Notes: generated by a model from the letters alone, not told the origin. A DNA stretch of 34,542 nucleotides from CAZAJS01 sp964485635 (GCA_964485635.1 CAZAJS010000006.1:1-34542), one strand, 5' to 3'; positions 17,196 to 25,284 are shown, numbered from the stretch's first letter. Program-made: numbers and translations.

Positions 17196-17969
17196 ATGTT
17201 AGCGAATATTCGTATTGTTTTGGTTCAACCATCTCACACAGGTAATATTGGTGCTGTTGCAAGGGCCATGTTAAACATGGGGCTATCTGAGCTAAGTTTA
17301 ATTAATCCAAAAGTCATGCCGGATGATCATAGTCGGGCAATGGCATCCCATGCAACTACGATTATTGAACAAGCAGAGGTATTTGACAGTTTACAGCAGG
17401 CTATTGCAGACTGCGACTGGGTCATTGGCACAAGTGCTCGTGTCCGGCGTGTCTCTTTGCCCTTAATTTCAGCAGGACAGGCAGGGGCCCATGCCGTGAA
17501 AAATGCTAGTCAGGGCCAACGCATTGCCATTGTGTTTGGACGGGAACGGACAGGGCTTTTTAATCAAGAATTATTGATGTGCCATCAGCATGCTTATATT
17601 CCTTCGAATGAGGCGTATTGCTCATTAAATTTAGCACAAGCAGTGCAAATTTTTTGTTATGAAGTGCGTCGCGCTTATGAGTCAGCATCTGAAAAGGCCA
17701 GCATTCCTCAATCCCCCTATAATCAAGCATTAGCAAAAAATCAAGCCTCAGTTGCGCAAATGCAAGGGCTTTATCAGCATTTTGAACATGCAATGAATGT
17801 TTCGGGCTTTTTATCTGAAGATAAAAAAGACCGAGGGGTGGTTGAAAAAGTACAACGCATTTTTCAAGCCCGTCCATTAGCTAAGCAAGAAGTTAATATC
17901 TTACGAGGCTTTTTAAGTCAAGTCGTTTATCTGGCAGAAACAAGGAATAATCATGATTCTCGGGATTGA
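17196..17969 (+). CDS. trmJ: tRNA (cytidine/uridine-32-2'-O)-methyltransferase TrmJ
   Basis: SPOUT-class enzyme that 2'-O-methylates position 32 of the tRNA anticodon loop. The N terminus MLANIRIVLVQPSHTGNIG matches E. coli TrmJ closely. Knot-forming SAM motifs are GNIGAVARAM, VFGRERTGL and SLNLAQAVQI. The C-terminal tail has ELNILRG-type VNILRGFLSQV. The length is 257 aa. I use the ATG at 17196; the reading frame stays open upstream to an ATG at 17106, but those 30 residues lie in the promoter region shared with suhB and have no family likeness. The 3' end overlaps rnhB by 17 bases. Confidence 0.94.
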   Translation: MLANIRIVLVQPSHTGNIGAVARAMLNMGLSELSLINPKVMPDDHSRAMASHATTIIEQAEVFDSLQQAIADCDWVIGTSARVRRVSLPLISAGQAGAHAVKNASQGQRIAIVFGRERTGLFNQELLMCHQHAYIPSNEAYCSLNLAQAVQIFCYEVRRAYESASEKASIPQSPYNQALAKNQASVAQMQGLYQHFEHAMNVSGFLSEDKKDRGVVEKVQRIFQARPLAKQEVNILRGFLSQVVYLAETRNNHDSRD

Positions 17970-18528
17970 TGAGGCCGGTCGTGGTCCCATTAGTGGGCCT
18001 GTTGTTGTCGCTGGGGTCGTATTAAATCCAGCGCGTCCAGTTGAAGGGCTGACCGATAGCAAAAAATTAAGTCCTAAAAAGCGTGCGCAATTAACCAAGC
18101 TATTGATTGATCGAGCTGATGCTTTTTGTGTTATCCCTGTATCCGTTTATTGCATTGATACAATCAATATTTTACAAGCCACTTTAATTGGGATGAAAAC
18201 TGTTGCTAGACAACTCGATTGGCCGCAACATGGTTTAATTCAAGTCGATGGGAATCAATTACCTCAGTGGTCATATTTCAATAGTCAAGCGATTGTCAAA
18301 GGCGATGCTACACAACCATGTATTGCAGCGGCTTCTATTTTAGCCAAACACTATCGAGATACATTAATGGAGCAATATGATGTGACATATCCGAATTATG
18401 GGTTTGCACAACATAAAGGCTACCCTACGAAGCAACACCTACAGGCAATCCATGAATATGGTGTTTTACCTATTCATCGGCGGAGTTTTCGACCAGTTGC
18501 TCAGTATTTAAAATCCAATAAAAAATGA
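17953..18528 (+). CDS. rnhB: Ribonuclease HII
   Basis: Cleaves RNA in RNA-DNA hybrids, including single ribonucleotides misincorporated in DNA. The 191 aa begin MILGIDEAGRGPISGP, with catalytic Asp6 and Glu7. Further acidic residues are at VDG (Asp99) and in the SILAKHYRD segment (Asp136). An AAGGA Shine-Dalgarno lies inside trmJ, and the 17-base overlap indicates coupled translation. The last codons overlap a hairpin that probably terminates the opposing lipoprotein gene. Confidence 0.95.
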   Translation: MILGIDEAGRGPISGPVVVAGVVLNPARPVEGLTDSKKLSPKKRAQLTKLLIDRADAFCVIPVSVYCIDTINILQATLIGMKTVARQLDWPQHGLIQVDGNQLPQWSYFNSQAIVKGDATQPCIAAASILAKHYRDTLMEQYDVTYPNYGFAQHKGYPTKQHLQAIHEYGVLPIHRRSFRPVAQYLKSNKK

Positions 18529-18545
18529 CGCCTCAAGGTGCCATT
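18520..18545 (-). terminator. Probable terminator of lipoprotein gene 1
   Basis: On the minus strand AATGGCACC pairs with GGCGTCATT around a 4-base loop, with one G-T pair and one mismatch, and runs into a T-tract. It lies about 40 bases past the lipoprotein stop and covers the stop codon of rnhB on the other strand. Read on the plus strand the T-tract is poor. Confidence 0.45.
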
Positions 18546-18585
18546 AGAATAATTGATAATGATTTAAAATGCTGTTTAAGTGATT

Positions 18586-19089
18586 TTAATCTTCAGAGAC
18601 GTTGATCGTTGCTGACGCAATTGGTTGATCATCATCTTGTGTATCAATCACTTGAGCCTTCCAAGTGCCATCACATGTGATTTTTGTCTCACCTGTCATG
18701 TGGTTAATGGTTCGATAAGCCCATGAAACATCATTTTGCTGTTGATATTGTTTGATTGGAAAAGAAGTTGACACGCAGTAAGAGTCTTTAGGTGCTTGCC
18801 ATTGTAAGCGTAAACTATCTTCAGGCGCGCCATTCCAGTCTGTTGTAATTTTGGCCAACAGTCGGTTATCTTTTTGCGTTAATTCAATTGATGAAATAGG
18901 CTGATTGGAACTGGCATCAGGAGGTGCTGTATTAGTATCTTTGCCTGCTTGATCTTTTTGATCTTGACTATCTGTTGGGTCTGATGCTGCTTGTGACTGA
19001 GTTGGTGTTGTCATATCATCTTGCTGGGCACAGCCTGCTAAGAGGGTTGATGCCATTAGAGCACTGATTAAAGCAATATTTTTTTTCAT
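18586..19089 (-). CDS. Outer-membrane lipoprotein of unknown function, paralog 1
   Basis: I do not recognise the family. The 167-aa product has a lipoprotein signal MKKNIALISALMASTLLAGC with lipidated Cys20; the +2 residue is Ala, so under the Lol rule it should go to the outer membrane. Residues 21-65 form a Gln/Asp/Ser/Thr-rich stalk (SQDQKDQAGKD). Residues 67-165 form a compact domain with ITTDWNGAPEDSL, Cys105, IKQYQQQNDV, Cys139 and KAQVIDT; a beta-sandwich with one disulfide is plausible. The next gene upstream encodes a clear paralog. I use the ATG at 19089 because GGAGG lies 7 bases before it; an in-frame ATG at 19101 lies upstream of that site. It has its own promoter and terminator. 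Confidence 0.85.
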   Translation of the reverse strand: MKKNIALISALMASTLLAGCAQQDDMTTPTQSQAASDPTDSQDQKDQAGKDTNTAPPDASSNQPISSIELTQKDNRLLAKITTDWNGAPEDSLRLQWQAPKDSYCVSTSFPIKQYQQQNDVSWAYRTINHMTGETKITCDGTWKAQVIDTQDDDQPIASATINVSED

Positions 19090-19128
19090 GATATCCTCCA
19101 TGAGTTTTTGTTGCGATGACTCTTATTT

Positions 19129-19158
19129 ATTATATTCAAATGAATCGGTATTTAGCAA
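19129..19158 (-). promoter_or_regulatory. Promoter of lipoprotein gene 1
   Basis: On the minus strand TTGCTA (19158-19153) and a perfect TATAAT (19134-19129) are separated by 18 bases. The -10 box ends 39 bases before the start codon. It lies downstream of the terminator at 19174-19202, so this gene is transcribed independently of its paralog. Confidence 0.6.
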
Positions 19159-19173
19159 TCATTAGCTTACCAT

Positions 19174-19202
19174 AAAAAAAGCCGCATAGTGCGGCTTTTT
19201 TT
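19174..19202 (-). terminator. Strong bidirectional terminator after lipoprotein gene 2
   Basis: A 13-bp perfect stem, made of a 7-A/7-T flank and GCCGCA pairing with TGCGGC, closes on a TAG loop. It has T-runs on both strands. It starts 28 bases after the stop of the upstream lipoprotein gene and separates the two paralogs. Confidence 0.9.
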
Positions 19203-19229
19203 ATTAGCAATCAAGAATGATTAAGCAGA

Positions 19230-19808
19230 TTATGAGTTGCTGCTTGAATCGCTGCTGTCACTTTGCTTTTCATGCTCATCAGAGTGGTTAGTTCCGTGAT
19301 CACTTTGAATTTGTGATTTAGAAACGTCAACTTCACCTGTTGCAATCACTTTTTGTTGGTTACGGTCAATAACTTGGCCTTCCCACTTACCAGGGCAAAT
19401 GTGCATTTGACCATCTTTATCAGTGTACGCTGTTTCATGAGAAGCCGTTGTCACATCATTGTCGTCTTTGTATTTCTTCACCCAGAAAGCAGTTGTACCA
19501 CAAGGTGCTGGTGCAACCCAACGGAACATCAATGAATTTTGTGGTGCGCCATCCCAGTTTGTTGTGATGGTTGCGTGAACAGACCCATTGCTGTAAGCCA
19601 TGTTAACTTTTGCAGAAGGGTCATGTTGAGCATCTTCTTGTGTTGCTTGATCTTTTTGATCTTGACCATCAACTTTGATGTCTTGAACATCAACTTGTTG
19701 TTGTCCTTGATCTGCCGGTTGCGCTGCAGATGGCATATCATCTTGTTGAGCACAGCCTGCAAGTAATACAGCTGAAGATACGGCAATAGCGGATGCGATT
19801 TTTTTCAT
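19230..19808 (-). CDS. Outer-membrane lipoprotein of unknown function, paralog 2
   Basis: Unrecognised family. The signal MKKIASAIAVSSAVLLAGC gives lipidated Cys19 with Ala at +2 (outer membrane expected). The mature N terminus CAQQDDM is identical to that of paralog 1. Residues 25-65 are a Gln/Asp-rich stalk containing GQDQKDQA. The domain at about 67-163 shares ITTNWDGAPQNSL, a Trp-x-Ala-Pro segment, Cys103, VKKYKDDNDV, Cys138 and KWEGQVID with its neighbour; the cysteine spacing is 35 here and 34 there. A further tail of about 30 residues rich in Ser, Asp and His follows and is absent from paralog 1. AAGGAG lies 10 bases before the ATG. It is divergent from grpE. Confidence 0.87.
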   Translation of the reverse strand: MKKIASAIAVSSAVLLAGCAQQDDMPSAAQPADQGQQQVDVQDIKVDGQDQKDQATQEDAQHDPSAKVNMAYSNGSVHATITTNWDGAPQNSLMFRWVAPAPCGTTAFWVKKYKDDNDVTTASHETAYTDKDGQMHICPGKWEGQVIDRNQQKVIATGEVDVSKSQIQSDHGTNHSDEHEKQSDSSDSSSNS

Positions 19809-19852
19809 GGTACATCTCTCCTTAGGTTGATTTTTTCATGTGTACGATTCAG

Positions 19853-19880
19853 ATTCTATCGAAATGTTTTTAATAGTCAA
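19853..19880 (-). promoter_or_regulatory. Promoter of lipoprotein gene 2
   Basis: On the minus strand TTGACT (19880-19875) and TAGAAT (19858-19853) are separated by 16 bases, each one base from consensus. The -10 box ends 44 bases before the start codon. It looks like a strong housekeeping promoter. Confidence 0.7.
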
Positions 19881-19928
19881 TCCATTTAGTCCAGTTTTTA
19901 TAAAAAATCCATTTTTCTTTTTAGGTCT

Positions 19929-19956
19929 CTTGAAATCAATAAAACAATCACCATCT
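19929..19956 (+). promoter_or_regulatory. Sigma-32-type heat-shock promoter of grpE
   Basis: CTTGAA (19929-19934) and CACCATCT (19949-19956) are separated by 14 bases. The heat-shock sigma consensus is CTTGAAA and CCCCATnT with about that spacing, so only one -10 position differs. It lies 89 bases before the grpE ATG. No CIRCE element and no hrcA gene are present, in keeping with sigma-32 control. Confidence 0.7.
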
Positions 19957-20045
19957 ATTAATATCAATCGGTTACGTTTTTAATCAAGACTGGATCGTCA
20001 ACAATTTTGATAAATGAAATGGTGATACCCAAGGAGAATCAAACA

Positions 20046-20711
20046 ATGGCAAAGAAGCATCAAAACAAGCAAAAATCCCCAGAAATGGATCCCTCAGTTG
20101 ATACTGCGACTCAGCAGAAAGCTTCTGAAAATAGCGTTGATCAAACAGATGGAACACAAGCATCTGCCAAGCAAGAAACTCAAGATGACCAGGCCGATCA
20201 AAACGCATCACAAGATGATCAGCGTCAAGCCCTAAAGCAAGAAATTGAAACATTACAGCGTCAAGTAGCGCAAACAGAAAAAAAAGCGAAACAAGCAGAA
20301 GAAGAAAAACTGCGGATTCAAGCAGAAATGGAAAATGTCCGGCGTCGTGCTGAACGTGATGTCCAAAATGCCCATAAATTTGCACTAGAAAAATTTGTCA
20401 ATGACTTGCTACCTGTTTTAGATAGCTTTGATAAAGCACTAGACCATCAAGTCACCCATGAAGAGTCAAGTGCTATTTTAGAAGGGGTGGCCTTAACACA
20501 AAAAATGTTACTTGATGTTATGGGTAAATTTGGTGTGACATGTTTAGCGCCACACCAAGAAACATTTGACCCGAATCAGCATGAAGCTATGGCGATGCAA
20601 CCTTCTGAACAGCATGAAGATAATACGATTTTAGATGTATTTCAAAAAGGTTACGTTTTGAATGACCGGGTTGTGCGACCGGCAAGAGTGGTAGTTGTTA
20701 AAAATAATTAA
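20046..20711 (+). CDS. grpE: Nucleotide exchange factor GrpE
   Basis: Releases ADP from DnaK in the folding cycle. The 221 aa have a disordered Gln/Asp/Lys-rich N terminus (1-65), then the long helical dimerisation region (about 65-140) with MENVRRRAERDVQNAHKFA, and the C-terminal beta-domain ending FQKGYVLNDRVVRPARVVV. I chose the ATG at 20046 because AAGGAG lies 10 bases before it; an in-frame ATG at 20007 would add 13 atypical residues. Together with dnaK and dnaJ it forms the chaperone cluster. Confidence 0.96.
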   Translation: MAKKHQNKQKSPEMDPSVDTATQQKASENSVDQTDGTQASAKQETQDDQADQNASQDDQRQALKQEIETLQRQVAQTEKKAKQAEEEKLRIQAEMENVRRRAERDVQNAHKFALEKFVNDLLPVLDSFDKALDHQVTHEESSAILEGVALTQKMLLDVMGKFGVTCLAPHQETFDPNQHEAMAMQPSEQHEDNTILDVFQKGYVLNDRVVRPARVVVVKNN

Positions 20712-20813
20712 AAAATACTTGAAAAGTTAAAAAACATCATCACTTAAGAGGGTGATACCAAAAAAGATAAAATCATAATTTTGGTTAATGTTTAAAGAAA
20801 CAAGGAGTTTACC

Positions 20814-22742
20814 ATGGGAAAAATTATCGGAATTGATTTAGGAACAACAAATTCATGTGTGGCCGTAATGGACGGCAAATCAACACGTGTAATTGAAAAT
20901 GCTGAAGGGGCACGCACAACACCATCTGTTGTAGGTTATACAGACGGTGAAGTATTAGTCGGACAACCGGCAAAACGCCAAGCAGTGACCAATGCTGAAA
21001 ATACGATTTTTGCTTCAAAGCGTTTAATCGGTCGTAAATTCGATGACAAAATCGTGCAAAATGACATTGTCAATAAAGTGCCGTACAAAGTAGTTAAAGC
21101 TGATAATGGTGATGCATGGGTTCAAGTCGGCGATAAAAAAATGGCACCACCTCAAGTCTCTGCAGAAGTCTTGCGTAAAATGAAAAAAACAGCAGAAGAC
21201 TTTTTAGGAGAAACGGTCACAGAAGCAGTGATTACCGTACCTGCTTATTTTAATGACATGCAGCGTCAAGCAACGAAAGATGCTGGTAAAATTGCTGGAT
21301 TAGAAGTCAAACGGATCATTAATGAGCCAACAGCAGCAGCTTTGGCATATGGGCTAGACAGCAAGAAAGATGATCAAGTTGTCGCCGTTTATGACTTAGG
21401 GGGTGGAACATTTGATATCTCATTGATTGAAATTGCTAATGTTGATGGTGATAGCCAAATTGAAGTCTTAGCAACAAATGGTGATACATTCCTAGGGGGT
21501 GAAGATTTTGATGTGGCTTTAATGAACCACTTAATTGAAACCTTCAAAAAAGACACAGGGGTTGATCTATCCAATGACAAACTAGCCGTACAGCGTTTAC
21601 GTGAAGCTGCTGAAAAAGCAAAAGTTGAGCTATCTTCAGCCCAGCAAACAGATGTCAATCTGCCTTATATTACAGCAGATGCTTCAGGCCCAAAACACAT
21701 GAATATTACCATTACACGGGCAAAATTTGAGTCGTTGGTCGAAGACTTGGTCAAGCGCTCAATAGAGCCATGTAAAAAAGCGTTAAAAGATGCCGATATC
21801 AATGTATCAGATGTGTCTGACGTGATTTTAGTCGGTGGTCAAACACGCATGCCGCGGGTTCAAAAAGCTGTTGAAGAATTCTTCAACAAAAAACCACGTC
21901 ATGATGTTAACCCAGATGAAGCAGTTGCTGTTGGTGCTGGAATTCAAGGGGGCGTTTTAGCTGGTGATGTTAAAGATGTCTTATTATTAGACGTCACCCC
22001 GCTATCACTTGGTATTGAAACCATGGGTGGTGTTATGACCAAGTTGATCGAACGTAATACAACGATCCCAACGAAAAAATCACAAGTCTTTTCAACAGCA
22101 GAAGACAATCAGTCAGCTGTTACCATTCATGTATTACAAGGTGAGCGTGAGCGAGCGGCTGATAATAAGTCATTAGGTCGTTTTGATTTGACGGATATTC
22201 CGCCAGCACCACGAGGACAGCCACAAATTGAAGTAACATTTGATATCGACTCAAATGGTATTTTAAATGTTTCAGCACAAGATAAAGCCACAGGCAAAAA
22301 ACAAAATATTGAAATTAAAGCCTCAAGTGGTCTATCTGAAGAGGATGTTGAAAGCATGGTTCAAGATGCTGAAGCCAATGCAGAGGCTGATAAAAAATTC
22401 CGTGAATTAGTTGCGGCGCGCAACCAAGGTGACACAATGTTGCATAGTGTTCGTAAATCAGTTGAAGATCTTGGCGATAAAGTCAGTGATGAGGAAAAAG
22501 AAAAAGTTGAACAAGCATGCAAAGATCTAGAAGAAGTGCTGAAAGGGGATGATAAAGAAGCCATCGAAGGCAAAACAAAAGCCCTTGAAGAAGCTTTCTC
22601 ACCAATTGCGCAAAAGGCCTACGCTGAGAACCAAGAAGGCCAACAGGAAGGTCAACAAGATCAGCAATCACAAGATGGTGCTGACGATGATGTTGTCGAT
22701 GCTGACTATGAAGAAGTCAAAGATGATGACAAAAAATCATAA
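20814..22742 (+). CDS. dnaK: Chaperone DnaK (Hsp70)
   Basis: ATP-dependent Hsp70 chaperone. The nucleotide-binding domain starts GKIIGIDLGTTNSCVAVMDG and carries the second signature VYDLGGGTFDIS near residue 195 and VILVGGQTRMP near 340. The substrate-binding domain starts after the VLLLDVTPLSLGIE linker (about 390). The 642-aa length is typical. Before the usual EEVKDDDKK terminus there is a Gln/Glu-rich insert (QEGQQEGQQDQQSQ). AAGGAG lies 8 bases upstream of the ATG. The 102-base gap after grpE has a CTTGAAAA at 20718 but no convincing -10 for a heat-shock promoter. Confidence 0.98.
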   Translation: MGKIIGIDLGTTNSCVAVMDGKSTRVIENAEGARTTPSVVGYTDGEVLVGQPAKRQAVTNAENTIFASKRLIGRKFDDKIVQNDIVNKVPYKVVKADNGDAWVQVGDKKMAPPQVSAEVLRKMKKTAEDFLGETVTEAVITVPAYFNDMQRQATKDAGKIAGLEVKRIINEPTAAALAYGLDSKKDDQVVAVYDLGGGTFDISLIEIANVDGDSQIEVLATNGDTFLGGEDFDVALMNHLIETFKKDTGVDLSNDKLAVQRLREAAEKAKVELSSAQQTDVNLPYITADASGPKHMNITITRAKFESLVEDLVKRSIEPCKKALKDADINVSDVSDVILVGGQTRMPRVQKAVEEFFNKKPRHDVNPDEAVAVGAGIQGGVLAGDVKDVLLLDVTPLSLGIETMGGVMTKLIERNTTIPTKKSQVFSTAEDNQSAVTIHVLQGERERAADNKSLGRFDLTDIPPAPRGQPQIEVTFDIDSNGILNVSAQDKATGKKQNIEIKASSGLSEEDVESMVQDAEANAEADKKFRELVAARNQGDTMLHSVRKSVEDLGDKVSDEEKEKVEQACKDLEEVLKGDDKEAIEGKTKALEEAFSPIAQKAYAENQEGQQEGQQDQQSQDGADDDVVDADYEEVKDDDKKS

Positions 22743-22778
22743 GCATGATAAGCTTATCTAAATCAAGTAAATAACTTG

Positions 22779-22806
22779 AAAAATGCGGTGTTAGACCGCA
22801 TTTTTT
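22779..22806 (+). terminator. Rho-independent terminator between dnaK and dnaJ
   Basis: AAAAATGCGG pairs with CCGCATTTTT around a 7-base loop and ends in a T-run. It lies 37 bases after the dnaK stop. It probably ends or attenuates most dnaK transcripts and so lowers dnaJ expression relative to dnaK. Confidence 0.85.
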
Positions 22807-22839
22807 ATGGTAAGTCAATGATAAACATGGTTCGAAACA

Positions 22840-23979
22840 ATGGCACAAGATTACTATGAATTACTCGGCGTAACAAAAAACGCATCTGAAAAAGAAATTA
22901 AGCGAGCTTATCGGAAGCTTGCCATGAAATACCATCCGGATAAAAACCCAGATGACAAAGAATCAGAAGCTAAATTTAAAGAAATCAGTGAAGCTTATGA
23001 AGTCTTAAGCGACCCTCAAAAACGCGCAGCCTATGATCAATTTGGTCATGCTGGGGTTAACCAGCAAGCTGGCGGTGCTGGTGGCGCCGGCGGCGGCTTT
23101 GGTGGCTTTGAAGATATCTTTGGAGATATGTTTGGGGATATTTTTGGCGGTGGTGGATCACGTCGAGGTGGTTCACGGCGGCAACAAGCCCAAAGAGGTC
23201 GTGACTTAAAATATACTTTAGAGTTGACCTTAGAAGAGGCGTTAAGAGGGGTCAAAAAGACGATCAAGGTTCCTTCGTTTGTCAGTTGTGATATTTGTCA
23301 TGGCTCTGGGGCAAAAAGTGGCAGCGGCAAGAAAACTTGTCAGACTTGTCATGGGGCCGGTGCTGTTCGGATGAGTCAAGGTTTCTTTTCGGTTGAGCAG
23401 GCGTGTCCAACCTGTCATGGTGCTGGACAAATTATTAAAGATCCGTGCGAAAAATGCCATGGCCAAGGTCGTGTGCGGGATGTGTCAACGTTATCGGTCG
23501 ATATTCCGGCAGGTGTAGATACAGGCGATCAGGTACGCTTGTCTGGTAAAGGTGAAGCCGGTGAAAACGGTGGTCCTTCAGGTGATTTATATGTGGCTGT
23601 TAAGGTCAAGCCACATAAAATTTTTGAACGTGATGGCAATGATTTGCGTTGTGAAATGCCAATCAGTTTTGTCACCGCCTGTTTAGGTGGGGAAATTGAA
23701 GTTCCCACGCTAGAGGGGCAAGTCAAGCTGAAAGTGCCTGCTGAAACACAGTCAGGTAAAGTATTCCGTTTGCGTGGCAAAGGTGCAAAAGCATTGCGAA
23801 GCGGCTCACAAGGCGATTTGTTGTGTAAGGTTGTTGTTGAAACACCAGTGAATTTAAATCCAGAGCAAAAATCACTCTTACAGCAGCTAGAGCAATCGCT
23901 GAATGAATCAAAAAAACGTCATGATCCAAAAACACGTTCATGGTTTGAGAGTATGAAAGCCTTTTTTAGCGGTGAGTAA
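22840..23979 (+). CDS. dnaJ: Co-chaperone DnaJ (type I Hsp40)
   Basis: Stimulates DnaK ATPase activity and delivers substrates. The J-domain carries the HPD motif at 32-34 (KYHPDKNPDD). A Gly/Phe-rich linker spans about 76-115. Four CxxCxGxG zinc repeats follow: CDICHGSG, CQTCHGAG, CPTCHGAG and CEKCHGQG. The C-terminal substrate domains run to about 350. The length of 379 aa is typical. The ATG has no clear Shine-Dalgarno. The stop and the aroA start share one base (TAATG). Confidence 0.97.
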   Translation: MAQDYYELLGVTKNASEKEIKRAYRKLAMKYHPDKNPDDKESEAKFKEISEAYEVLSDPQKRAAYDQFGHAGVNQQAGGAGGAGGGFGGFEDIFGDMFGDIFGGGGSRRGGSRRQQAQRGRDLKYTLELTLEEALRGVKKTIKVPSFVSCDICHGSGAKSGSGKKTCQTCHGAGAVRMSQGFFSVEQACPTCHGAGQIIKDPCEKCHGQGRVRDVSTLSVDIPAGVDTGDQVRLSGKGEAGENGGPSGDLYVAVKVKPHKIFERDGNDLRCEMPISFVTACLGGEIEVPTLEGQVKLKVPAETQSGKVFRLRGKGAKALRSGSQGDLLCKVVVETPVNLNPEQKSLLQQLEQSLNESKKRHDPKTRSWFESMKAFFSGE

Positions 23980-25265
23980 TGCAGCAAGCCTATCTGCCTT
24001 ATCATCCAGCACCAGTTCAAGCAACGGTGCATTTGCCTGGATCAAAAAGTTTAACAAATCGCGCTTTATTGCTCGCTAGCTTATCTGAAGGCACCACGAC
24101 CTTAAAAGGGGTATTAGCCAGTCAAGATACCCAGGCATGCCAAACAGTATTAGCACAGGCTGGTGTCAAACAGCAAGGATCCCTGAGCCTCGGAGAAGTC
24201 ACAATTGAGGGAACGCAGGGACGATTGATGTGTCCAAAAGCTGGATTTAATTGCCAACAATCAGGGATTATGGGTCGGTTCTTGCCGGCATTGTGTGCAG
24301 CACAACAAAGTGGGACTTTTTTCATCGATGCCCAGGCGCAATTGCGTCAAAGACCCATGAAACCATTATTTGATGCATTGAGACAATTAGGCAATCATGT
24401 AACCTTTCACCAAGAAATTGATCAATTACCAGTTACGCTAACCCCACATCCGGTTAAGACAGCCTCGTTACACATTGATAATCGCTTAAGTAGTCAATTT
24501 GTATCAGGGTTGCTATTAGCCGGCGGCTTACTGCCGATGGGGGTGACATTGCATTTAACAGATGCCCGACAGATGCCTTACGTGGCCATGACACAACAAA
24601 TGATGCAGGATTTTGGTGTGCTCAGTGAAAGCACATCAGAGATGCTCACGGTTTTGGGCAATCAGTCCTATCAGTCACCGGGGGAGTATGTGATTGAGCC
24701 GGATATGTCCACTGCTTCTTATTTTTGGGCCTTAGCCATGTTAACGCAAGGACAAGTAACCGTCTTAGATACGGCTTGTCAGAGCATTCAAGGGGATTGT
24801 GCTTTTTTATCATTAATCGAACGAATGGGTGCAAATGTGCTCCAGACGTCCCACGGTGTCCAAGTCACTGGGCCAAGTCGGATACAAGGGATTCATGCGC
24901 ATATGCGCCATTGTTCCGATACATTTATGACGATTGCCGTATTAGCGTGTTTTGCTCAGACACGTTCAATCATTACAGGCATTCACCACACTCGCTATCA
25001 AGAATCAGATCGGATTCAAGCCATGGCAACAGCTTTAGAACAAGTTGGAGTATGGGTTGAGGCCAGTGATGATGGATTATTGATTGATCCGACAAAAAAT
25101 CAATGGCAAACAGCTCAGTTAGACAGTTGCGGTGATCATCGCATTGCAATGGCATTAAGTTTGATTGGGCTGCGTCAACCGGGGGTGTCAATCCAAAACG
25201 CTGCTTGCGTGGCCAAGACATGCCCTGATTATTTTGCTAAAATGTGGCATATCCTTGGATATTAA
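23979..25265 (+). CDS. aroA: 3-phosphoshikimate 1-carboxyvinyltransferase (EPSP synthase)
   Basis: Sixth step of the shikimate pathway: shikimate-3-phosphate plus phosphoenolpyruvate gives EPSP. The 428 aa show LPGSKSLTNRALLLASL (19-35, with Lys23, Ser24 and Arg28), RQRPMKPL, YQESDRIQAMATAL and DSCGDHRIAMALSL. The phosphoenolpyruvate/glyphosate loop, NAGTAMRPL in E. coli, reads QSGIMGRFL here (94-102), so Ile stands where Thr97 would be and Phe where Pro101 would be. Coupling to dnaJ by TAATG is an unusual neighbourhood, as many gammaproteobacteria have dapB after dnaJ. Confidence 0.93.
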   Translation: MQQAYLPYHPAPVQATVHLPGSKSLTNRALLLASLSEGTTTLKGVLASQDTQACQTVLAQAGVKQQGSLSLGEVTIEGTQGRLMCPKAGFNCQQSGIMGRFLPALCAAQQSGTFFIDAQAQLRQRPMKPLFDALRQLGNHVTFHQEIDQLPVTLTPHPVKTASLHIDNRLSSQFVSGLLLAGGLLPMGVTLHLTDARQMPYVAMTQQMMQDFGVLSESTSEMLTVLGNQSYQSPGEYVIEPDMSTASYFWALAMLTQGQVTVLDTACQSIQGDCAFLSLIERMGANVLQTSHGVQVTGPSRIQGIHAHMRHCSDTFMTIAVLACFAQTRSIITGIHHTRYQESDRIQAMATALEQVGVWVEASDDGLLIDPTKNQWQTAQLDSCGDHRIAMALSLIGLRQPGVSIQNAACVAKTCPDYFAKMWHILGY

Positions 25266-25284
25266 TGAGTAAAGGTTCATGACA

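Noticed and set aside
20718..20745. CTTGAAAA upstream of dnaK as a second heat-shock promoter
   Set aside because: No acceptable CCCCAT-type -10 at 13-15 bases spacing.
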